Assembly: GCA_002753565.1 (NCBI GenBank)
Contig: PEAM01000015.1
Location: forward strand, 1-64,000
Length of the DNA stretch: 64,000 nucleotides
Source: Magnetococcales bacterium
GTDB taxonomy: Bacteria; Pseudomonadota; Magnetococcia; Magnetococcales; JADFYX01
Reading direction: 5' to 3'
The stretch's first letter is position 1, and every line of letters starts with the position of its first letter. A model generated the notes under the pieces. It was not told the origin of the DNA. It saw only the letters and a list, made by a program, of their open reading frames with translations, and made no database searches. Both the position numbers and the translations under genes were made by a program. This document shows positions 34,243 through 44,032 of this stretch, piece after piece.

Positions 34243-37200
34243 ATGAAAAGAGAGGTGGGTTCTCAAACCTCCGGGCCATTTGAAATGTACACCTATGCCC
34301 TGGATGCTGTTGGCTTGGAGAGCCTGGTCATACCAGGTGGACACCTTCTTCTGCGTGCCGATTTTTTCCGTCTGGGAGACGACCTTATCTTGCGTGGATC
34401 AGGAGAGGAGGCCGGGCAGTCGGTTCGGGTCACCTCCTACTTTTCACAACCCAACCCCCCCACACTACAGACCGTTTCTGGCGCGCAAATTTCTGCTGAC
34501 CTTGCTGCCCACCTTGCGGGTCCGGTTGCTCCGGGGATGGAGGTGATGGCAGGGGGTGAGGGGGTAGATTCGACTGCCATCGGTTATGTTGAAACCCTGG
34601 TTGGTGAGGTGGTTGTCGTTCGATCGGGGCTGAAACTGGTTGCCGAAAAAGGGATGGCCCTCCAGGAAGGGGACCGGCTCGAAACCGGAGAAGAGGGTCG
34701 TGTGGGGCTGGTCTATGGAGATGATACGACAGTTTCGTTGGGTGGCAACGGGCGGATGGTCATCGAAGAGATGTCCTACGATCCCGCCGCAGGTGTGGGG
34801 CGCTCTTCTACCACTGTTGTTCAAGGTACCTTCTCATTTGTCAGTGGTGGTGTGGCCAAACTGGGAGAGGAGGCCATGGTTTTTAAAACCCCGGTTGCCC
34901 AGATTGGTGTTCGCGGCACGACGGTGGCGGGTACCGCCGGTGCAGAAGGGAGTGAGAACAGCTTTACCCTTCTTCAAGATGCCGACGGAGGAGTCGGCTC
35001 CATTTCGGTCACCAATAGTGCCGGAACCCAACTGCTCAGCCAGCCCAATCAGACCACAACCGTCACCAGCTTTTTTGTCTCTCCGGTTAAACCGTTCCTC
35101 ATCTCTTCCGCACAAGTGGAGCAGCACTATGGGGCCACCATCCAGGCCCGCCCCACCCCTTCTCGGCGCAGTAGGGAGTCGGAGGATAGCAGGGAGGAAG
35201 ACGCGGAGGCACAAGACGAGGGAGAGGGGGAGCCTGTAGAAGAACAACCCCCCGAAAAAGAAGAGGAGAAAGCGCAGAACACAGCGGGTGAGGGGGAAGA
35301 GGGTCCAGGTGAAGGGGAGGAAGAGCAAGAGCAGGAGAAAAAGCCCTCTGACGGGGAGGGGAAACCCCAGCCAGAGGGGGATGACGAAGAGCGGCAGAGC
35401 CCCCCTTTCGATGGCGAAGGGTTGGCCGATGAGCCAGACAAACCAGAGATGGAGAGCCCAAAACGGAGGCTCCAGCAAGAGGGAGAGGGCAGGGAGGGGC
35501 GCGATGATCTTGCCCCCAAGTTGCCGTTAACTGAAGGTCAGGAGATGCCCCCTGGTGAAGGGGCGCTCTCGGATGGTGGCCCGCTTTCTGGTCTGAACTT
35601 AACCACCAAGCCCAACGTTCCGGCTGGGGATCAGCCCGATGGGCCGCCCCCGCCCGGTAGCCCTGTTTTCTCTCCTGGCAAGACATGGAGTGGCGAGATG
35701 CCCCCCTTGGGGCCGGCCGGAAGCCAAGAGAAAGGTTACTCCTTTCAGGTAAACCCGGCGGGTGGCAGCGAGATCGACCTAACCCCCCAGAGCTTCTCTG
35801 CACCGGAGCGACCACCTCTTAACCAGTCGTCTCAACCCATATCCCAACCCAGTCGGGACGATGGAGGGGGGTATGGAGAGGAAAATCCAAAGCCAGCTCT
35901 GACCTCGGAACCCGTTCTGGACGCCACATCCGAACCCACCCCCACACCAACCGCTCAACCCGCCCTGCCCACCAAGGGTAGTGCGATTGATGGTTACATC
36001 AAAAATGCTCTGGTTTTTGCCGATGCGGACAATGATGGGGTGTTGGATGGAAGCGAAAACCATACTCAAACCGATGATAACGGCGATTTTTCTCTGGTGG
36101 CTGGCAACCATCCTCTTGTGGTCAAGGGAGGCATCGATATCTCTACCGGCCTCTCTTTCACCGGTCTTATGAAGGCTCCCCCTGGGGCGACCATGGTAAC
36201 CCCCTTGACCAGCCTGATGGTTGAGTTGGTCAACGCCGGGGTGGCCTCCTCGGCGGGTGAGGCGGAGTCTATTCTCTCTCATGCCCTGGGTATTCCGGCC
36301 GGTTCTGACTTGCTGCACCTGGACCCGATTCAAGCGGTTAAAAACGGTGATGCCAATGGGCCTCTCATTATGTCGGCCGCCATTCAGGTACAGAATACGG
36401 TGGCCCAGGCTGCGGCTGTTTTGCAAGGGGCAGATTCGCAAACAGATGAGCAGGCCGCCTTTCAGGCTGTGTTTAAGTCCTTGGCCGCCAAGATCCAAAC
36501 CGCCGGCACCAGCATCAACCTCACTGATGCAACTCAGATGGAGGATTTGATTACCCGTGCTGCCAAGGACAGCCTGGGGTTTTCAGGGGATACCCTGACA
36601 AGGGTGGAGTCGGCCATGGGCCATGTCGCCCTGATTATCACCCACTCCAACGGAACCGCCAAGCTTCTCGAGAGCCAGAGCGGGGAGAGCCTGCTTGCCC
36701 AGTTGGCCAAGGTGGCTCATGTGGCTCAGGGGACCGGTTCTGAATGGATACGACAGGCAACCGATCCAGACAATACCAGCTTCAGTTTTGGTGATGGCTC
36801 CGACAGTGGTGTTCTCAACGCCCTGACCCACGGCTTGGGGACTCTGGTCAACGATGCCCAGGTTAACCAATCCGACGGTACCACCAGCACCACCACCGCC
36901 ACCATCACCCCGCCCACCGCCAACTATATTCCCATTGTAACCGGCGTGGTGACAAGCTCCACCCTTGAAGATACCGATCTTTCCGGCCAAACAACGGCAT
37001 CCGACAGTGATGGCGACACCCTGACCTATACGGTTTTGTCCCAAGGCAGCCACGGCAGTGCCACCATCGATGATAGCAGCGGCGCATGGCAGTACACACC
37101 CGATACCGATTACCACGGCACGGACAGCTTTTCAATTCGGGTGGATGATGGCAATCAGGGAAAAGCCACCCAAACCATCCAGCTTACCATCGATAGCGTC

Positions 37201-40200
37201 AACGACGCCCCCACACTGGATATCAGCGCCAGCCCCGCCTTCATTGGCGTTGCCGTTAACGATACCAACCCTTTGGGTATGAGTGTGGCCGATCTGGTTG
37301 TGGACGGCTCTTTTTCGGATGACGATCTGGATTCCGAAAGTATTGCCATCACCTATATCGATAACAGCTTTGGCAGTTGGCAGTTTTCCATTGATGGGGG
37401 TAGCCATTGGGATGTGATGAGCCAAACGGCTGGTGCCGCGGTAGACTTGACCGCTTCAGCCCGATTGTTATCAGCCGACGATCTGCTGCGCTTTGTCTCC
37501 GACGGGGTGACCCCTGGGGATTATTCCCTCCGTTTTCGGGCTTGGGATCAGAGCGTTGGTAGCCCAGGGGAGACCTTGGATGCAAGCTCTACCGGAGGGG
37601 ATACCCCCTTCAGTATCGCCGAAGAGAGTGCAACCATCCATGTGGATGCCAATGGTCAAAACCACCATACCCAGGCAACGGACAGCTCTTGGCACACCGC
37701 CAGCAACTGGTCCATGGGGGTGTTGCCCACCGCCGCCCACGATGTCACTCTCGCTGCCACCGGAACCAGGGTTAGCCATGATGATGGCTCGGTTACCCCT
37801 CTTTTTAGTTTGACGGCCAACGAAGACCTTACCCTCTCCAATGGTGGGGTGTTGGAGATATCCCAAGCCTCCACCATCGCCGCAGGAAAAACCCTTTCAG
37901 TTGAAGAGGGTATCCTCAGAGGGACCGGTTTGCTGAATGTCAGCGGTACCCTTGCCAGCCACGAAGGGACGATATCCCTAGCCACTCATCTGGATGCAGG
38001 TGGAACCTTCAAGGCGAACCAATCTGGTCAGACTATTGCGGTTGAAGGGGCGTTCAGCACCGATGCCAATAGCACGATACTGGTGGGCCAGGGTGGTGGT
38101 GATGCCCATGGCACTCTGACCTTCGCTTCGGGCTTTATTAACGCCGGCACCTTGAAAATAGATAACGATAGCTCAGCCAGCATGAACAGCTCCCTCTCGG
38201 TAACCAGCGGCTCCCTTGCCAACACCGGGACCATCCAATCTCTGGATTCCAACGGCGGTGGTGGCAGCCGAACCCTGACGGCGGATATTCTCAACGGCAT
38301 AGGAGGCACCCTGGATATCGATGCCAACCTGACCCTGGTGGGCAATCTAGAGAGCTCTCTGGGCACCATCGACATCCTTGCCGGTAAAATTTTGACCCTG
38401 AGCGGCACCACCCTGGGGGTTGACGCTGCAACAACCTTGACAGGTGGCGGGACCATCGCCTTGAGTGGCAACTCGACTCTCTCGGTTGGCGCGGGGGGCT
38501 ACACCCATGATACCAGCTTGATCAACCTGAGCCTGGATAGTGGTGCGGTTACCACTACCGGGAGCGGTACCCTCTCTGTTACGGGAGATTGGAACCTTCG
38601 CGGTACCAATGATCGGTTCGATGTGGTGGTGGATAAGTCGGCCACCGGTACTCTTACCCTCCAGGCCAACAACAGCTATGGCGACTCTACCCAGACCTTC
38701 AGTAAGGGGCTGATCAACAGCGGTTCTCTTTCATTGGCAGGGTACAACTATAACGATGTTCTCTTAACAATCGGAGCCGATGCTGTACTCGACAACAGCG
38801 GAACCCTGAGTGTCGACGGGGATTTTTATGGCAGCAAAACCCTTGCCGGTTCGGTGACAAACCGTGGCATCTTGCAACTCAATGGAGACAGCCTGACAAT
38901 AACCAACAGCGACACCACCTTTGACACCACATCGGGCACCATCAACTTAAACAGTGGCTACACCCTCACCATCAACCAAGGTACGGTGCTGTTTGGCGCC
39001 GACACGGTGCTGAGCGGCAGCGGTACCCTCAATTTGACAGGCGCCGTCGATCTGGATCTTGGCAGCGAGGGGTATACCCACAGGGCCACCGCCAGTACCG
39101 ATTTAAGATTGGGTGGTGAGGTGACGGTTAGAGGCAGTGGTGGGCTGACCAATGCGGGTGTTCTTACGCTGCGTGGTGTGGGGGACAGCTTCGAGACCAG
39201 CGTCACCAATCAGGCCGGCACCGGCGTAGCGTTAACCATCCTGGCCAACAACAGCTACGGTCAGACCACCCAAACGTTCAACCAGGGGCTGACCAACGAG
39301 GGTGTACTGAATCTGGACGGCTACACCTATAACAATCTTCTGGTCGACATAGCCAGCGGTCAGGCGCTGGATAACAGCGGCACCCTGTTGGTTGGCGGCG
39401 ATTTTTACGGCAGCAAGAGCATTGTCGGCAAGGTGAACAACAGCGGTACCATTGAACTGAACGGGGACAGCCTCACTGTCAGCAACAGCGGCACCACCTT
39501 TGATACCTCTGACGGCACCATCAACTTAAACAGTGGCTACACCCTCACCATCAACCAAGGTACGGTGCTGTTTGGCGCCGACACGGTGCTGAGCGGCAGC
39601 GGTACCCTCAATTTGACAGGCGCCGTCGATCTGGATCTTGGCAGCGAGGGGTATACCCACAGGGCCACCGCCAGTACCGATTTAAGATTGGGTGGTGAGG
39701 TGACGGTTAGAGGCAGTGGTGGGCTGACCAATGCGGGTGTTCTTACGCTGCGTGGTGTGGGGGACAGCTTCGAGACCAGCGTCACCAATCAGGCCGGCAC
39801 CGGCGTAGCGTTAACCATCCTGGCCAACAACAGCTACGGTCAGACCACCCAAACGTTCAACCAGGGGCTGACCAACGAGGGTGTACTGAATCTGGACGGC
39901 TACACCTATAACAATCTTCTGGTCGACATAGCCAGCGGTCAGGCGCTGGATAACAGCGGCACCCTGTTGGTTGGCGGCGATTTTTACGGCAGCAAGAGCA
40001 TTGTCGGCAAGGTGAACAACAGCGGTACCATTGAACTGAACGGGGATAGCCTCACTGTCAGCAACAGCGGCACCACCTTCGATACCACTGCGGGCAGGTT
40101 GGATGTCGCAAGCTCCCACACCCTCACCCTCAGCGGTGGTACGGTGCAGTTTGGAGCGGGCACCGTACTGAGCGGCAGTGGTACGGTCAATCTGGCCGGC

Positions 40201-41886
40201 ACCGTCGATCTGGATCTGGGCAATGAGGGGTATACCCATACGACAACCAGTACCAACTTGAATTTTGGTGGGGTGGTGACCGTGCGGGGGGCAGGGGGGT
40301 TGACCAATAGTGGCCATCTGGCTCTGAGAGGTGTTGATGACACCTTCGATACCACCGTCACCAATAGTTCCGAGTCGGGATCTCTGCTAGCCATCCAGGC
40401 CAACAACAGTTACGGTCACTCCACTCAAACCTTCAATCAGGGGTTGACCAACAACGGCACCATGAATCTGGAAGGGTACACCTACAACAATATTCTGGTG
40501 AAAATAGGCGAAGGCCACACCCTGGATAACAGCGGCACCCTTAAGGTGGAGGGGGACTATTATGGCGCCAAAACCATTCAAGGTGAGGTTGATAACAGTG
40601 GTACCATCGAGTTGAACGGGGATAGCCTTGTCATCACCGGCTCTGTTCATAACAGCGGGGGTACGTTGGATATTGCTTCCAGCACCACCTTGACCGTCAA
40701 CGGCGGAACAGAGTCCACTGTCAGCAATACCGGAGGGGGTACCATTCAAGGTTCGGGAACGCTCAACCTGACTTCTGCCAACACCAACTTGATCAACAAC
40801 GCCTCCATTACCCCAGGGAGTGATGGTACGGCAGGCTCTCTGACCATCTCGGGCAACCTTGTGCTGGGCAGTGACTCCCGCCTTGCCATCGATCTGGGAG
40901 GAACCACCCCCGGCAGTCAGCATGATCTGTTAACCGTCTCCGGCAACGCCCAGTTGGACGGTGTACTGGACCTCTCCCTGATCAACTCTTTTGAGTCAAC
41001 CATCAGTGCGGGCAATAGTTTCAAGGTGATGACCTTTGCAAGCCGCTCGGGAGAGTTTGACACCATTGTGGGGCTGGATCAAAACAGCTCCCTTTTCTTT
41101 AAAACCACCTATACCGATACCGATGTGACCATCCAGGCGGTTGATATTGCGTTCCTGGGCAGCTCGGATACCAGCGGAGATGATCTGTTATCCGGGCTGG
41201 CCGGCGATGATGTTCTGAACGGGGAAGCTGGAGATGACCAGCTTTTTGGTGGTGCGGGGGATGATATTCTCAACGGGGGTGACGGGGATGATCGTCTGGT
41301 TGGAGGCGAGGGTGTCGACTTCTTGAATGGGGGTGATGGCAACGACTCTCTGGATGGGGGTGACGGTAATGATCTCCTTATAGGTGGCAAAGGTGCCGAT
41401 CAACTCGTTGGGGGGGCGGGAAGTGATCTGTTTCACTATGCATCTCCAGAGGATTTGGAGGGCGCAAGTGTCACATCTCTGGCTGACTCTATTACAGACT
41501 TTCATCCGGGAACAGACTCTATTGGCCTCTCAACGGATGGTTTTTCCGGTTTGGGTGGCTCTCTTAGTCAGGGCAGCAACTATTTTGCGATCGGCTGGAG
41601 CGGTATCGATCGTGCTGCTCTGGATACCGCTCTCTCTGATGGCTCCATAGAGGCCGAGGCAACCCTCTTGGAGGGGGGAGATTGGGATGTGACCGATGGG
41701 CAGGATTATATAGCGTTCCTGAATTTTATCGATAGCGATGATGGTCTTGACAGTGGGGATTTCCTCCTCTTTGACCACGATGATGCCACCGCGGGTCTGT
41801 CGGTTCTTGCCCGGTTGGACGCGCTGGATGGGGAGCCGTTATCTGTCGCTGACTTTACCCTGTCTGGCAGTGGTTCGGCTGAGTAG
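34243..41886 (+). CDS. Giant FecR/cadherin-like/RTX surface protein, 2547 aa
   Basis: Probable type I-secreted adhesin or matrix protein. An N-terminal conserved module (about 1-110) and a FecR-like domain (about 120-230, ending PVAQIGVRGTTV) precede a Glu/Gly/Pro-rich acidic linker (about 305-580). A module with DADNDGVLDGSENHTQTDDN follows (about 577-890), then cadherin/VCBS-like repeats (about 890-1130, with DSDGDTLTYTV and YHGTDSFSIRVDDG). Beta-helix-like Gly/Asn/Thr-rich sequence fills about 1130-2220, including four tandem units of about 193 residues. RTX nonapeptides (GGDGDDRL, GGAGDDIL type) lie at about 2309-2399, then a C-terminal secretion-signal-like tail. There is no Sec signal, consistent with type I export. 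No transporter gene is in the window. Confidence 0.88.
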   Translation: MKREVGSQTSGPFEMYTYALDAVGLESLVIPGGHLLLRADFFRLGDDLILRGSGEEAGQSVRVTSYFSQPNPPTLQTVSGAQISADLAAHLAGPVAPGMEVMAGGEGVDSTAIGYVETLVGEVVVVRSGLKLVAEKGMALQEGDRLETGEEGRVGLVYGDDTTVSLGGNGRMVIEEMSYDPAAGVGRSSTTVVQGTFSFVSGGVAKLGEEAMVFKTPVAQIGVRGTTVAGTAGAEGSENSFTLLQDADGGVGSISVTNSAGTQLLSQPNQTTTVTSFFVSPVKPFLISSAQVEQHYGATIQARPTPSRRSRESEDSREEDAEAQDEGEGEPVEEQPPEKEEEKAQNTAGEGEEGPGEGEEEQEQEKKPSDGEGKPQPEGDDEERQSPPFDGEGLADEPDKPEMESPKRRLQQEGEGREGRDDLAPKLPLTEGQEMPPGEGALSDGGPLSGLNLTTKPNVPAGDQPDGPPPPGSPVFSPGKTWSGEMPPLGPAGSQEKGYSFQVNPAGGSEIDLTPQSFSAPERPPLNQSSQPISQPSRDDGGGYGEENPKPALTSEPVLDATSEPTPTPTAQPALPTKGSAIDGYIKNALVFADADNDGVLDGSENHTQTDDNGDFSLVAGNHPLVVKGGIDISTGLSFTGLMKAPPGATMVTPLTSLMVELVNAGVASSAGEAESILSHALGIPAGSDLLHLDPIQAVKNGDANGPLIMSAAIQVQNTVAQAAAVLQGADSQTDEQAAFQAVFKSLAAKIQTAGTSINLTDATQMEDLITRAAKDSLGFSGDTLTRVESAMGHVALIITHSNGTAKLLESQSGESLLAQLAKVAHVAQGTGSEWIRQATDPDNTSFSFGDGSDSGVLNALTHGLGTLVNDAQVNQSDGTTSTTTATITPPTANYIPIVTGVVTSSTLEDTDLSGQTTASDSDGDTLTYTVLSQGSHGSATIDDSSGAWQYTPDTDYHGTDSFSIRVDDGNQGKATQTIQLTIDSVNDAPTLDISASPAFIGVAVNDTNPLGMSVADLVVDGSFSDDDLDSESIAITYIDNSFGSWQFSIDGGSHWDVMSQTAGAAVDLTASARLLSADDLLRFVSDGVTPGDYSLRFRAWDQSVGSPGETLDASSTGGDTPFSIAEESATIHVDANGQNHHTQATDSSWHTASNWSMGVLPTAAHDVTLAATGTRVSHDDGSVTPLFSLTANEDLTLSNGGVLEISQASTIAAGKTLSVEEGILRGTGLLNVSGTLASHEGTISLATHLDAGGTFKANQSGQTIAVEGAFSTDANSTILVGQGGGDAHGTLTFASGFINAGTLKIDNDSSASMNSSLSVTSGSLANTGTIQSLDSNGGGGSRTLTADILNGIGGTLDIDANLTLVGNLESSLGTIDILAGKILTLSGTTLGVDAATTLTGGGTIALSGNSTLSVGAGGYTHDTSLINLSLDSGAVTTTGSGTLSVTGDWNLRGTNDRFDVVVDKSATGTLTLQANNSYGDSTQTFSKGLINSGSLSLAGYNYNDVLLTIGADAVLDNSGTLSVDGDFYGSKTLAGSVTNRGILQLNGDSLTITNSDTTFDTTSGTINLNSGYTLTINQGTVLFGADTVLSGSGTLNLTGAVDLDLGSEGYTHRATASTDLRLGGEVTVRGSGGLTNAGVLTLRGVGDSFETSVTNQAGTGVALTILANNSYGQTTQTFNQGLTNEGVLNLDGYTYNNLLVDIASGQALDNSGTLLVGGDFYGSKSIVGKVNNSGTIELNGDSLTVSNSGTTFDTSDGTINLNSGYTLTINQGTVLFGADTVLSGSGTLNLTGAVDLDLGSEGYTHRATASTDLRLGGEVTVRGSGGLTNAGVLTLRGVGDSFETSVTNQAGTGVALTILANNSYGQTTQTFNQGLTNEGVLNLDGYTYNNLLVDIASGQALDNSGTLLVGGDFYGSKSIVGKVNNSGTIELNGDSLTVSNSGTTFDTTAGRLDVASSHTLTLSGGTVQFGAGTVLSGSGTVNLAGTVDLDLGNEGYTHTTTSTNLNFGGVVTVRGAGGLTNSGHLALRGVDDTFDTTVTNSSESGSLLAIQANNSYGHSTQTFNQGLTNNGTMNLEGYTYNNILVKIGEGHTLDNSGTLKVEGDYYGAKTIQGEVDNSGTIELNGDSLVITGSVHNSGGTLDIASSTTLTVNGGTESTVSNTGGGTIQGSGTLNLTSANTNLINNASITPGSDGTAGSLTISGNLVLGSDSRLAIDLGGTTPGSQHDLLTVSGNAQLDGVLDLSLINSFESTISAGNSFKVMTFASRSGEFDTIVGLDQNSSLFFKTTYTDTDVTIQAVDIAFLGSSDTSGDDLLSGLAGDDVLNGEAGDDQLFGGAGDDILNGGDGDDRLVGGEGVDFLNGGDGNDSLDGGDGNDLLIGGKGADQLVGGAGSDLFHYASPEDLEGASVTSLADSITDFHPGTDSIGLSTDGFSGLGGSLSQGSNYFAIGWSGIDRAALDTALSDGSIEAEATLLEGGDWDVTDGQDYIAFLNFIDSDDGLDSGDFLLFDHDDATAGLSVLARLDALDGEPLSVADFTLSGSGSAE
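38935..40046 (+). repeat. Tandem 579-base duplication in the surface-protein gene
   Basis: Bases 38935-39467 and 39514-40046 read identically (533 bases, no mismatch seen), offset by 579 bases or 193 codons. More diverged units precede (from about 38359) and follow (to about 40660), giving four copies. Identity at silent positions shows the middle copy arose recently by duplication or gene conversion. Copy number could vary between strains, and short-read assemblies may collapse it. Confidence 0.9.
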
Positions 41887-42035
41887 AACCCTCCCTTCGC
41901 CCTTCTCTCCTCCAAACAGGATGATAGAGACGTTATGGCCTGTTTAGATAAGGTTTACCAGTGCTTTAAACCAAACAATCTGCTACGATCATCAAGATGA
42001 AAATATAACCGGAAAATTAGGAGAACTTGCCCTCT

Positions 42036-43994
42036 ATGTCCTTTCCCAAACTCCCCCAGAAAATCCTTGTCGCTGCTCTGATCTTTACCCTGGCCGGACT
42101 CTATACCATTACCCTTGTTCCGACCGTTGAGGTGGCGTGGGTGATGGGGTTTCTCTACTTTACCATCTTTCTTTTTGTCTTCGAGGTGGTTGGTGTCGAT
42201 GTTGCCGCTCTGTTGGTGATGGTCATGTTGGGGTTGACCAACCTTTTTGCGCCGGCCATGGGGCTGGAAAAAGGGCTGGTAGATAATCAGCAGCTGTTCA
42301 ACGGCTTTGCCTCCAATGCCGTGATCTCCATTATTGCCGTCATGATTATCGGGTCTGGGCTGGATAAGACCGGCATCATGAGTAAAATGGCTGTCCTGAT
42401 CATGCGGGTGGGAGGTACCTCTGAAAGCCGTGTTATACCGATTATCTCCAGCACCGTCGGTATTATCTCCAGCTTCATGCAAAATGTCGGTGCAGCCGCC
42501 CTTTTTATTCCTGTGGTCAGTCGCATCTCGGCCCGCAGTGGTCTGCCCATGTCCCGGTTGCTGATGCCCATGGGCTTTTGTGCCATTCTGGGTGGTACGG
42601 TCACCATGGTTGGCTCCAGCCCCCTCATTCTGCTCAACGATCTGATACTCAACTCCAATGCCACCTTGCCTGCAGATAAACAGATGGAGACCTGGGGGCT
42701 GTTCTCTGTCACACCAGTGGGGCTGGCTCTGATGGTGACCGGCATTCTCTATTTTGTCATTGCCGGACGGTATGTTCTCCCCAAGTCAGGGGGTAAAGGG
42801 GCGTTGGCTATCAGCCCCATGGACTATTTCCAGGAAGTGTACGGCTTGGACTACGTCCTCTGTGTCGTCTCCCTGACCAAAAAAAGCAAGATGGATGGCA
42901 AAACCCTGTTTGATGTCGAACACGATGTGGACCACCATAAAATCCGCGTGATTGCCGCGACCCGTCTGACGGGTCAGGTGGTTATGGGCCACAACGGGAT
43001 GGATCGAGATTTCTTATTGAAAAACGGCATGCAGTTGGGTGTGATGGGCGTCAAAGAGGAGATTGCCGACTGGGCCAAGGATTGGGGCTGTAAAATCCAA
43101 AAGGATCTCGGGGTCTTTTCCGAAGCACTCTCCGATAGCAAAGCCGGTATTGCCGAGGTGGTTATTCCACCCGGCTCCCATATGATTGGAAAGAGCGCTC
43201 GGGATGTCTGGTTGCGGAAAACAACCGGTATCTCCATGGTTGGTTTGCATCGTAATGGCAAAACCCTGCAAGAGGGCGAGGGGATTCGCACCTTGCCCCT
43301 GCAGGCCGGTGACACCATGGTGGTTCATACCAGTTGGGAGAGTCTGGCCCGTCTGGAGAAAGACCGTAACTATCTGGTGGTAACAACGGAGTATCCCAAA
43401 GAGGAGTTGCGCCCCCATAAAGTGGTCTGGGCCGGATTTTTCTTTGCCGTCGCTCTATCCATGGTGCTGTTTACCGACCTGAGACTCTCCGTCTCTCTGT
43501 TGACGGGAGCCTTGGGTATGGTTCTTTCGGGTGTTCTCACCATTGATGAGGCTTATGAGGCGGTAAGCTGGAAGACGGTTTTCTTGCTGGCCAGCCTGAT
43601 TCCCCTGGGTGGAGCGGTTGAAAACTCCGGTACAGCCGCCTGGATCGCCCAGGAGGTCTTGAGCACTTTAGGCGAAACACCCATATGGGTGCTGCAGACA
43701 GCCATCGCCCTCTTATCTACCTTTTTCACCTTGGTCATGTCCAATGTGGGAGCAACGGTTCTGCTGGTTCCTCTGGCGGTTAATATTGCCGTCGGAGCTG
43801 GGGCCGATCCTGCCGTTTTTGCTTTGACCGTCGCCCTGGCTACCTCCAACTCCTTTCTCATTCCTACCCATCAGGTTAATGCCCTGATCATGGGGCCGGC
43901 TGGCTATCGGGTCGTGGATTTCATGCGAGCCGGTGGGGTGATGACGGTACTGTTTTTGGTTGTGTTGATGGTGATGATGGGGATTGTCTATTGA
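42036..43994 (+). CDS. SLC13-family permease with two TrkA-C domains
   Basis: Sodium-coupled anion or dicarboxylate transporter of the divalent anion:Na+ symporter group. Membrane helices fill about residues 8-240 and 455-650, with the FMQNVGAAALFIPV and TMVGSSPLILLND segments and the repeat MSNVGATVLLVPLAVN / TSNSFLIPTHQVN. Between them, two RCK_C/TrkA-C-like regulatory domains lie at about 255-330 and 365-445 (VVIPPGSHMIGKSARDVWL). Substrate cannot be read from sequence; sulfate, citrate-type acids or amino-acid-derived anions are possible. ATG at 42036 gives 652 residues; a TTG at 42027 is an alternative. The gamma-glutamyltransferase gene follows after 38 bases. Confidence 0.9.
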   Translation: MSFPKLPQKILVAALIFTLAGLYTITLVPTVEVAWVMGFLYFTIFLFVFEVVGVDVAALLVMVMLGLTNLFAPAMGLEKGLVDNQQLFNGFASNAVISIIAVMIIGSGLDKTGIMSKMAVLIMRVGGTSESRVIPIISSTVGIISSFMQNVGAAALFIPVVSRISARSGLPMSRLLMPMGFCAILGGTVTMVGSSPLILLNDLILNSNATLPADKQMETWGLFSVTPVGLALMVTGILYFVIAGRYVLPKSGGKGALAISPMDYFQEVYGLDYVLCVVSLTKKSKMDGKTLFDVEHDVDHHKIRVIAATRLTGQVVMGHNGMDRDFLLKNGMQLGVMGVKEEIADWAKDWGCKIQKDLGVFSEALSDSKAGIAEVVIPPGSHMIGKSARDVWLRKTTGISMVGLHRNGKTLQEGEGIRTLPLQAGDTMVVHTSWESLARLEKDRNYLVVTTEYPKEELRPHKVVWAGFFFAVALSMVLFTDLRLSVSLLTGALGMVLSGVLTIDEAYEAVSWKTVFLLASLIPLGGAVENSGTAAWIAQEVLSTLGETPIWVLQTAIALLSTFFTLVMSNVGATVLLVPLAVNIAVGAGADPAVFALTVALATSNSFLIPTHQVNALIMGPAGYRVVDFMRAGGVMTVLFLVVLMVMMGIVY

Positions 43995-44032
43995 TGGCAC
44001 CGTAAACAGAACACTATTCAGGTATCCTAACC

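Noticed and set aside
38958-39788. Two identical 83-codon minus-strand reading frames in the surface-protein repeats
   Set aside because: They are copies of the same antisense frame created by the tandem duplication and have no ribosome site or protein-like features.
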